Below, one piece after another: positions 55,860 to 64,000 of a stretch of DNA of 64,000 nucleotides. The DNA lies in assembly GCA_905183005.1 (NCBI GenBank), contig CAJJDO010000049.1, forward strand, positions 1,856 to 65,855, in the 5' to 3' direction. Under the pieces are notes generated by a model. The model worked only from the letters and a program-made list of their open reading frames with translations, was not told where the DNA came from and searched no databases. Positions within the stretch are counted from its first letter, which is position 1, and each line of letters opens with the position of its first letter. The translations under genes and the position numbers were made by a program. The stretch comes from Paramecium pentaurelia (taxonomy: Eukaryota > Ciliophora > Oligohymenophorea > Peniculida > Parameciidae).

Positions 55860-57149
55860 TCATTTTTTTAATTTTTGAGCTCTCCTTTTTTCTCTGAGTT
55901 ATTTTAATCTATCCATTTCTTAATGAATATCTATCCTTTCACCTAATTTATTTAATTCTTCGAGAATCATAATTCTCATTTATTCAAAACTAATAGTATC
56001 ATCATTTTCGAATGTAAAATCTGCTTGCCCTTTATAAGGTGCTTCCTCAGTTTTTTCTCTAATTTCTTTAAAATAAGGATGATTTAAAGCCTGATTTAAT
56101 CATTTATCATACTTCTTATGCAGTGATTCTTTTATGAGGATTGATAACAAGCATTTTATCCAATAAATCAATTGCTAAAGGATTTGGATAATCAATTAAT
56201 TTCTTTATTGATTATGGAGGAACACTTGGTAGAGATTGAACAAATTCCATAGCATTTTTATTCTTAATGAATTGATCCAAATCTTCTTAAATAGGTTTAC
56301 CAAGTGTTTCAAATATCATTTTTACCATTTAAACATAAGTTTTGCCTTTAAAGAGAACCTGATAGTTTTTATATAATAATTTACCTTTCCTTCATTTAAC
56401 ATTTCTGCAAAAGTACATCCCAATGACCAAATATCAATAGGAAATGAGTATTATTGAGAAGAAACCATAATTTCTGGTGCTCTGTAATATCCTATATAAT
56501 AATTTAGATAGTTTATACTTGTAACAACATATTCTGTAAAATTTTATGCTTTTTTATTATCTTCTTCTTCATATTCTTCGATTTATCTGGAGAGACCAAA
56601 ATCACATAAACTTATTGAACAATCATCTTTTGCTAAAATATTTGATGGTTTAATATCTCTATGTATAATGGATGCTGAATGTAAGTATGCCACTGCCTTA
56701 GTTAATTGATACCTATTATAGGATTGGTTAGAATACATTATAAATTATACATGATCATCAGTGAGATCTTTTGGGTTTTTAAGAACTCTGTGAAGATCAG
56801 CCTAAAAATATTCTTATACCAAATAGACAGTTCCAAAATAATCACTTTCTTATGATATATTATCATAGATTGCAGCTTTGATTGCAACAATATTAGGATG
56901 AGCCATAGCTCTTAATATTCTTATTTCTCTCAACATTCTTTTGGCATCTATAATATCCTCTAATGGATTAAGTTTCTTAATTGCAACTTTAGTGTTAGTA
57001 TGGGTATCTAAAGCTAACAAAACTGTTCCATATGATCCTGCACCCAATAATTTAATTCCTTAATATCGATTATAAATAGTAAATGAGATATCATTGAAGG
57101 TCTTTGTGACAAGTTACTAATTCTATGAATTTTATGAAATATGTTTCAT
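55860..57149 (-). CDS. MAP kinase with TEY activation motif
   Basis: A CMGC Ser/Thr kinase of about 396 residues: the domain starts near residue 27 with the Gly loop L-L-G-A-G-S-Y-G-T-V. It then shows V-A-I-K-K (lysine about 58), H-R-D-I-K-P-S-N, D-F-G-L-S, the activation loop N-F-T-E-Y-V-V-T-R-Y-Y-R-A-P-E-I-M, D-I-W-S-L-G-C-T-F-A-E-M-L, and a CMGC-type end with I-N-P-H-K-R-I-T-A-Q-E-A-L-N-H-P-Y. TEY plus V-x-T-R-Y-Y-R-A-P-E makes it a MAPK. MAPK15/ERK7-like is possible since such kinases act at cilia, but I cannot separate it from other MAPKs by eye. Four introns: two (56492-56518, 27 nt; 56713-56736, 24 nt) are 3n with no TGA. The C-terminus is basic helix. Confidence 0.93.
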
Positions 57150-57429
57150 TATTTATTGATTTATTTATTGTATTCAACTTAAATACATTTATAAACTGAT
57201 GTATCCCTATCAAAATATCATCATTTAAGAATTAATGCGACAGAGTAATTATGTAACTGCAAATTTATCAATTTATTTATATAAAATAAGCATCAGTTTT
57301 TTGCCTTTTATAAATTAAGAAATAAAACTAGTATAAAATGATAAGTAATTTAATACATAATAGTTTATCATGAATTTGATTATGTAATCTAAATTATTAA
57401 TAGTATTATATATAATTAATAAACTGTTA

Positions 57430-58616
57430 ATGAGTGAAACTAGTTTGATTACATATTCTGATAGAGAAATGGAGTCTTCTTTAAAAGATTTATTGGAGAG
57501 AATTTTAATTTAATTAGAGAAATATATTGAAACAAAAAGTGATCTAAATGAAATTGAGAAAGAATTGAAAGATTATGAAAATCTAACACAATTAGTAAAT
57601 ATAATTAAAGTTGTTTTCACTAATCTAATGTTAAAAATTGACAAAAAAGTTTAGTATACATTTTTATCATCTAAGAAAGTTAGAGAAGAATTTAGATCCA
57701 AATTCCTCTTTTAAAAGTATAAGAACTGAAGATGAATATGAAAAACTTGAATAAACAGTCATTAAATATGAAGGAGAGATTAGAAATCATATAAGAGTAT
57801 ATATATATTTAATATTCAAATTAGCTTGAATAATAATTGAAATTGTATTCAGAATCAATCTAAACTAAATTAGATGAAAGTGAAGCTACAAGAAATGAAT
57901 TACTTGAAACCACCAAAAAAGTTATGAATGTAATAAATGTGTCAATATTGTCCATTAGAATCTGAAAAGAGAAAACTAAAAATATTATGAAGAAAACATA
58001 AAATTATAATCTGATATTACTTATTATAAGCAAAAAATATAATAATTTGAAATCGATTAATCTAAAAAGACTATAGAATATGATTAAGGTGATTAAGAAA
58101 TATAGAAAGTTAATAATAATAGTTAATAAATTAAAGCATTAATAAATAGAAAGCCTTATAGTAAAGAAACCAATAAAACTAGTTCTTATTCAGAACATAA
58201 ATTAAGTAGTTAACTTTAAGAAAGTACTGATTATCCAACATAATCATAAGGATCTTTGAAATAAAATTATTTTAATATTCTTTAATATGGATAAAGTCAT
58301 CAATAATAATAATTATTGTAATAATAAATTTAATAACAATAAGAATATTAAAAATCATTTCATGGGAAACATAATTCAATTTCATCAATTAATGATATCA
58401 TTCAGTAATAAATAATTATTAAAGATAAGAAAGGAAATTTAATTAGTTAAAATACATCTAAAAAGAATTCATAAAATTCTTAAGTTTAATAAAAATTAAT
58501 TTAATGTATATAAATAATTATTATCTTTAGAAACAATGTAAACTTAACCTAGAAGCAGAAGTGGAAGTGCACGTCGTAATTTAAATTAAAAATAGAAAAC
58601 TTCTATTCTTTCATGA
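57430..58616 (+). CDS. Gln-rich coiled-coil protein
   Basis: The protein has about 360 residues with four short introns (22, 28, 29, 25 nt). Residues 1-200 are coiled coil: M-E-S-S-L-K-D-L-L-E-R-I, K-L-E-K-N-L-D-P-N-S-S-F, E-K-L-E-Q-T-V-I-K-Y. A Ser/Asn/Gln-rich part follows with Q-Q-Q-Q-L-L-Q-Q-Q-I-Q-Q-Q-Q, and a basic tail R-S-R-S-G-S-A-R-R-N-L-N ends at TGA 58614-58616. The R-S-R-S-G-S-A-R-R tail is a candidate phosphorylation or nucleic-acid-binding segment. No known domain. Confidence 0.65.
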
Positions 58617-58943
58617 ATTATTTTCTAAATCAATTTTTTTGGTATATTTTCATTTCTATATCAAAATTATTTTACAATTTAATTTCTTAATAATATAATA
58701 TTATAAAATTTGTTATTATGTGAAATTTAATAATATGTAGTACTTAGAAATTTAAAAAATATAGAATATTATGATGTCTTTAGAATAAATGAAAAATAAT
58801 ATAATTAATAATAATTTATTATTAATTCAAATATACATAAATATTTTTAATTATTTATCTGTTAATTGGAATATTGAAAATGTATTAATATACTTAGGTA
58901 TGATAAATATTGTATTTAGAGAATAATTTAACCTACAATTAGA
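58617..58943. other. Intergenic region
   Basis: AT-rich, with no gene or motif seen between two plus-strand coiled-coil genes. Confidence 0.5.
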
Positions 58944-60806
58944 ATGCCTGTATAAAACTAATAGTCCATCATTATTCCATTAGATAAATCGAGTTAATTA
59001 CAATCTACTAGAAGAGTGTCATAGAACATTGATTAATAAAACTCAAATGTTTCTCCAATAAGATTAATCAAGAATAAGGTTTCTGTAAGTCCAAATGTCA
59101 TCAAATATTCATAATAACCTCAAACATCTACAATGACGCCATAAAAAATTCCTTATAATTAACGTCAAACTTAGACTCCAACAAAGCATCAAGATGTACA
59201 ATCAAGAACCCTACAATCAAGAACCCATACTCCTAATGTATTATCATAACAAAGATAAAGTTCATCCAATAATCAATATATATAATCTAATAGGATTCAT
59301 ACAGATACTGGTTTTTCAACTCCTTTACATAATTAAAGAGAAAAAGAGAATAACGAATATTCAAATGATAAGTTAACAACATAATATCAAAATTTATAGG
59401 AATAGTTGATATAGTCAGAATTTAAAATTAGCCAACTTGAATAAAAAAGTAGAAAATTACAAGAATAGAGAAAGAAATTATAATAACAATTCTTATAAAA
59501 GTCACCAAAATTAGCTTCCTAATTATGATTAATAAATAATAATTATTATAAATAATATTTTTTTTTAATGAGAAAATCTGGGGCATTTTAAGATATAACT
59601 TAGCTATAAATACAAATGGGTTTGTTATAATAAGAAGTTAATAAATTGACACTTGAAAATAATGGTCTAAAATAATAATTGATTTCTTTATAAAAATAAC
59701 TCTCCTTAACTAAATAATCAGAAGATGTATTGTAATAGAAAATTATAGAATATGAAAAATTATTATAAGAGCAAAATCTTTAATATCAATAAACACTTGT
59801 TTAAGTCTCTGAGATTCCAAATCAATTACAATAATAAGTGTAATCATTATTAGAGGAGAAAGATAAATTGTTAAGTGAGTTTAAGGAATAAACATGGATT
59901 TATAAAAAGACTATTAATAATTATGAATCCTTAACAGCTTAAGTGTAGATATTATTTTCAGACAAAAAATAAAAATCACCAGTTATTCTAGGACTTATGG
60001 AACAATTAATGTCACAATAATATAAAATTAAAAATTGGAAATAAAATCCATAAATTCAATATGAAATATAAGAGTTTGAAATACTTGAAATAAAAATTGG
60101 AAAACATATGAATAAGATATTAGATAAAAAATTGTACTTTTTAGCACATGAAGGATTATAGGTTGATAGCATAGGAAAAATTTAAGCTTAAATCTCACTC
60201 CAACCAAATGTTGAAGGTGATCTTCAAGTTGGATATATTATAGAAATATTGAATGCTGATGATCAATCTTTGAAATCCAAATTTTTACTTAGGAGAGAAC
60301 CTAAATAATAAAAATTATCTTAAGGATATCAAAAAAAGTAAGAAGCAATTTAATAATCTATGAATAATATGCTTTGTTAAGCTTTGTTTGATAGATTCAG
60401 AAAAAGGTAATCAGGTTATGAAGAATTCGATGTATATGGAATATAAAGACAATTTATTTTGAAGCCTTCAAGTAATATTTGTTGAATATTAGATTTAAAA
60501 CTATTTTATTATTGTGAAATGATTGAAGAAGGAGAATTCTAAAAATTTAATGGAGGAAATATTCAACCTTTAATTAATTCTGATTTAGAAGATTTTATTA
60601 ATTTTTACACATTTGATTCTTTTTAAGACATCAAAGAAGAATTAGTAGTAAGTCACATGTAAAGATTTGGAGTTTATTTTCATGATATGATAGTTTCTAC
60701 ATTAATAGGAGTATACTCTTATTATGATTAAGGTAAATAAGAGGTTACATAAACAATAAAGAATTTAGAAAGGGCCCTTGGATATACATCACAAACTATT
60801 AAATGA
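58944..60806 (+). CDS. Coiled-coil protein with C-terminal globular domain; in-frame TGA
   Basis: One frame runs from ATG 58944 (M-P-V-Q-N-Q-Q-S-I-I-I-P-L-D-K-S) to TGA 60804-60806, with a 21-nt intron near 60473-60493, except for a single TGA at 59526-59528. The first part (about 194 codons) is Ser/Thr/Gln-rich with repeated S-R-T-L-Q-S-R-T-H-T-P and ends in coiled coil. After the TGA comes poorly conserved AT-rich sequence, then M-R-K-S-G-A-F-Q-D-I-T at 59570 and coiled coil (K-L-T-L-E-N-N-G-L-K-Q-Q). A C-terminal mixed domain with G-D-L-Q-V-G-Y-I-I-E-I-L-N-A-D-D-Q-S and F-D-V-Y-G-I-Q-R-Q-F closes it. It may be two genes, one gene with a nonsense mutation, or a missed intron. No family recognised. 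Confidence 0.5.
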
Positions 60807-60832
60807 AGTTAATAAATTATATTAAAATAAAT

Positions 60833-61751
60833 TCATAATCCCATCATCACAACTTTTTTACTAGCTCCTCTAGCAATCTATTAAAGAGTTTCAAGCATTC
60901 TGATTTACATGGCAGCTTAACTTGATAAAATGTCTGAAGTTTCTCTCTAAAATTTGGCTGCATCCACATCAGCTTAAGCAGATATGATTTTAGCCTCAGT
61001 CATTTTTTTTGTTGTTCCTGCCAATGCTAATGCTTATCTCATATCTTCACTTAATCTTTGATCCTTGATAAATAGTTTCTCTACATAAACACCTATTGTT
61101 ATTAATAATCTATATACCCCACTCATTTACAATGGCTTCTACATATTCTTCAATTTCATGAGATATTTAAATACGATCTACTAATAACTCTTAAAGTGTG
61201 TGTTCTCCACATACTGTACGCATTACTGATTGAGTAACTTCAAGCATAGCTCCTGCAAGATTGTTTAATCTATAAATGCATTTGATTGGATCAACTATTC
61301 TATAATATAAAACTGTGTCAATTTCTGAAGTAATATTATCTTTTGTTAGGATGACTGATCTGTTAACTTGTCCAGAACTTAAAATTATAATTCATTTTTA
61401 CTGTGTTTTCATATCTACCATTGTAATTTAGCCTGAACACCTATGTTTATTGAATTAAGTTACTGATTTACAAAATGCATACCAGGTGGTAATTATTTTT
61501 CAAAACGTCCAAATTCTTATAGTAATCCAACATATCCTTAGCTAATTTGCTAATAAGGATATGGACAACAACAACAGCATGGTACCCAAGCTCGACAAGT
61601 TCCCCAAAAATTTCCACAGCAATTTAAACAATTTTCATAGGTAGTTTTTTTAGATTTACCTGTTGTAAGTTAATCTCTTAAATAACATAATAAATTACTA
61701 TTTTCCACTACCAAAAGTTCTTGATCTTGGAAGAGACTTTTATGCTTGCAT
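60833..61751 (-). CDS. SPFH-domain protein (stomatin/prohibitin-like)
   Basis: SPFH proteins form membrane-bound scaffolds. Four introns (22, 20, 24 and 25 nt) give about 275 residues. A polar N-terminus is followed by a striking Cys cluster (N-C-L-N-C-C-G-N-F then W-V-P-C-C-C-C-P-Y-P-Y) in place of the usual hydrophobic hairpin. Then come G-Y-V-G-L-L-Q-E-F-G-R-F, S-V-I-L-T-K-D-N-I-T, V-L-Y-Y-R-I-V-D-P-I-K-C, H-T-L-Q-E-L-L-V-D-R-I-Q-I-S and A-K-I-I-S-A-Q-A-D-V-D-A-A in the coiled C-terminal part. These match the family order. The Cys cluster suggests palmitoyl anchoring. The 24-nt intron is 3n but contains an in-frame TGA. Stop lies 26 bp from the convergent coiled-coil gene's stop. Confidence 0.86.
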
Positions 61752-62034
61752 TTATTTATTAAAATAATAAGAAATAAATTCAATAATGAGAGTAATAATT
61801 AACTTATTTATTAAGATTAATTCATTCACAAGTTTGATTACTATAAAACTAATAGAATCCTTTAAATTTAATAAATAGATTTTAATGAATAAAGAATAAT
61901 AGTTAGAATACAAAACAGTAAACAATATTGAATAATCAACATACTATAGATATTAATTTATATAGATTCATTTATTTATATATTTTTATAATAATAAAAA
62001 GACATAGATCCTGTCATATAATTTTTAATTGATT

Positions 62035-63590
62035 TCATTCCAAATTTAACTAAACAACAAATTAAGATATAAATTCAAAGTTTTATTTCATTTTTTGAAT
62101 ATGACTTATCTAAACTTCTCTTAATTGACAATTTACAAATGATACATATTTAAATCTATCACAATAATTATTATTATTATGATTCTCATCCTTAATTGTA
62201 TATTGTAATAAAACCACAACAGATTTTTCTGATTTAGCTCCTGAAAGTGATTCAAAATTATAATCTGTCATATGTCTTTCTGATGTTACCAATTAATTCA
62301 ACTCTACTTCCTCACTAAATTTAGTATGAATCTATTTACTGTAGTATTTCAGAAGGATCATCAGATATTATTAAATCTATTGTATTATTCCTGTATTAAG
62401 AAATATATTCCTTAATCACACCATAACCATTATAGTCTTATCCAAAGTATGATCGGAATGTAGTACTCTTAGCTTTTACTATTTATTCTATATTTTCAAT
62501 AGCATCTTAAAATAAGAAGGTATTGAATAATGTATAATCATACAAAGTATGGCAACCTACAATGACGACAATCAATAATCTTTCTTAGGCTTCTTAGGTA
62601 ATGTCTGTTAATTTTATATTATCCTAAAAACTGAACAAATCTTTATTAAAATAGTAAACAATTGGAAAATTATTATGATAAACCTAAGAAACAGAAATAG
62701 CTGGATGAATTATCAAATATGGCAATACAAAATGAGTACTTTTGGATTTCTATACTCCCATATAAAATGAAGAATTATGTTTTTTTCCATAACAAAATGG
62801 AATTGTCTAATTTTTATTATCTTCTGAAATCAATAAATTTGGTTGTTTCTGATTTTATTCACAATTATTAATACATTTTCCATATATATTAAGGTAATAC
62901 TCTTAATTAATATAACAATTACCTCATCTTCACACAAATAACAAGTTCCTGTAATGTGCATACATTCAGAACATTTTTCTTCACATTATTTACATCCCTT
63001 TATATTTTTATCCATATAATATCCTTTTTCACAGAGTATTTCATCATTCCTACTATGTTAAAGTTCCTAATGAGTATCTTTTTATTAAAGATGCTCAGTT
63101 CCATTTGTTATAGAATTTTGTATTTATGATTAATTTGCAATAGTTTGATTTAATTCACTCTTATTTAGATTTAATTGTGGAATATCTTATTCTTTAGGTA
63201 ATAATTCATTTTATAATTCTGTATCTTTTTTCAGATCACCATCTTCCTCCTTTTTATTCTAATCATCTAAATCAATTAATTTAGGACTATCAAATTCAGA
63301 TTCATTATTTTTATTGTACTATACTATTGTTACTTATTATAAAGTTTATTCTTACTTGTATTATTTATTTTTGATTAATCGTCTGAGATTATTTTCTTTT
63401 ATTATTTTGACTATTGAGACACATAAATCAAAATTCCTCCTAAGATGATTAGAATTATAATCCACAAAAAAATTAGCTTGTTATTAGTTTTATTTAATCT
63501 CTTATCCTATTTTATATTAACAACATCTAATTCTCCATCATCTTCTACAATATCAAGTGTTTATTAATCTGATATAGGTTTATAATTCAT
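62035..63590 (-). CDS. Single-pass membrane protein with Cys-rich module; one frame irregularity
   Basis: The protein of about 500 residues starts MNYKPISDQQTLDIVEDDGE. A membrane helix (L-I-F-L-W-I-I-I-L-I-I-L-G-G-I-L-I-Y-V) lies near residue 40, followed by a long Asn/Gln/Lys-rich stalk. A Cys module then reads C-E-K-G-Y-Y-M-D-K-N-I-K-G-C-K-Q-C and C-S-E-C-M-H-I-T-G-T-C-Y-L-C, the layout of furin-like or growth-factor-receptor Cys repeats. The C-terminal part is a soluble domain with F-V-L-P-Y-L-I-I-H-P-A-I and I-V-V-I-V-G-C-H-T-L-Y-D-Y. Introns of 23 nt (near 63330) and 25 nt (near 62340) are well supported. At about 62917-62926, after C-E-D-E, the frame needs one more base to reach C-Y-I-N-Q-E-Y-Y. 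It is probably a cell-surface or lumenal protein. Confidence 0.55.
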
Positions 63591-63830
63591 TTCTTTAATC
63601 AAATTTATACAAAAATTAAACAAATTATACTTATTAATTATACATATTTACTCTATGTGTTTACTAATAATTTAAAACAAAATCCATCTATTTTTAACAA
63701 TTATTTACAAAATATTAATAAATATATTAAAATTTTTGTATATACATTGTTTTAAGATATCCTATAGTAATAATCAATCTGTATTTTCAATATTATAAAA
63801 ATTATATTATCGTTTTTATTATTAATAATT

Positions 63831-64000
63831 ATGAAATTTTTTGTTTTCATTTTGCTATTAGGTTTAGTTATTTGTGATTAGCTACACGCATAAAGCAATT
63901 TAAGATATGAATATTAATTTGCTCCATGGAGTTTAGATTGTACTAATAAATGTCAAAGTGCTGGAGGTGTTGTTTGTGGATATGAAACATAAGTTTGTTG
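63831..64000 (+). CDS. Secreted Cys-containing protein, 5' part only
   Basis: ATG 63831 starts M-K-F-F-V-F-I-L-L-L-G-L-V-I-C, a signal peptide. The mature start has W-S-L-D-C-T-N-K-C-Q-S-A-G-G-V-V-C-G-Y. The gene runs off the window end, so length and family are unknown. Confidence 0.6.

Noticed and set aside
56820..56845. An 18-nt GT..AG segment in the MAPK (around the L-V-Q-E-Y-F-Q-A-D-L codons) that looks like a minimal intron
   Set aside because: The translated residues match the conserved kinase hinge region, so it is coding.
1..64000. tRNA, rRNA, CRISPR arrays, bacterial operons or insertion sequences
   Set aside because: I saw no T-loop-like GTTCRA context in a tRNA arrangement, no spaced direct repeats and no transposase motifs. 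In-frame TAA/TAG would in any case break bacterial readings.
1..64000. Unexcised germline elements (IES) as the cause of the frame breaks
   Set aside because: IESs are bounded by TA repeats and are at least about 26 bp. The breaks seen are single-base changes, not insertions of that size.
1..64000. TGA coding for Trp or Cys as in some ciliates
   Set aside because: Conserved proteins end at TGA at the expected length (eL37, glutamine synthetase, LIS1, NAC-beta), so TGA is a stop here.

Overview
The window looks like ciliate somatic (macronuclear) DNA, most likely Paramecium. It is very AT-rich. Conserved proteins read correctly only if TAA and TAG mean glutamine and TGA is the sole stop. Genes are cut by tiny introns, almost all 19-35 nt, starting GTA/GTT and ending in AG. 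Intergenic gaps are often under 100 bp and both strands are used equally. The secreted Cys-rich surface-antigen-like protein and the trichocyst-matrix-like coiled-coil protein also fit Paramecium. All coding coordinates below were worked out by hand in that code, with introns inferred from GT..AG boundaries and conservation.

Layout. 1-7.6 kb is poor in intact genes: a WD40 relic, broken open frames, a decayed copy of a large surface-protein-like gene, and one plausible Lys/Asn-rich gene (5.7-6.9 kb). 7.6-13.3 kb holds a frame-broken GPN-loop GTPase, a compact DNA polymerase delta subunit 4 and two divergent coiled-coil genes. 13.4-18.8 kb has glutamine synthetase, then about 3.6 kb of decayed membrane-protein and coiled-coil sequence, then ribosomal protein eL37. 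19-28.3 kb is dense: rhomboid protease, radial spoke protein RSPH14, a calcyphosin-like multi-repeat protein, LIS1, NAC-beta and small unknowns. 30-37 kb holds a secreted cystatin divergent from a SulP anion transporter, a plasma-membrane Ca2+-ATPase and a Cys-rich surface protein. 38.7-47.9 kb carries an unknown single-TM protein, the UTP4 ribosome-biogenesis WD protein, an ATG8-like gene, a Cache-type receptor with broken frame, coiled-coil proteins and an ARM protein. 48-55.6 kb has a SANT-like small protein, a trichocyst-matrix-like protein, an SCP/FCP-type phosphatase with a poly-Gln tract made of TAA/TAG codons, a MORN protein, a TPR protein and an enoyl-CoA isomerase/hydratase. 55.8-64 kb has a TEY MAP kinase, two Gln-rich coiled-coil proteins, an SPFH (stomatin/prohibitin-like) protein, a TM protein with Cys-rich repeats, and the start of a secreted protein.

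Functionally this is a mix of housekeeping and cell-specialty genes. Several encode parts known from cilia or the cortex in other organisms (RSPH14, LIS1, calcyphosin-like, MORN, a TEY kinase) or from secretion and the surface (trichocyst-like, cystatin, surface antigen). I see no operons, CRISPR, tRNA or rRNA genes. The most notable features are: intact-looking genes broken by single-base frame changes or one in-frame TGA; divergent gene pairs whose start codons are only 19-46 bp apart; a same-strand ATGA overlap of two genes; and 3n-length introns with no in-frame stop. No clearly new defence or mobile system was identified.
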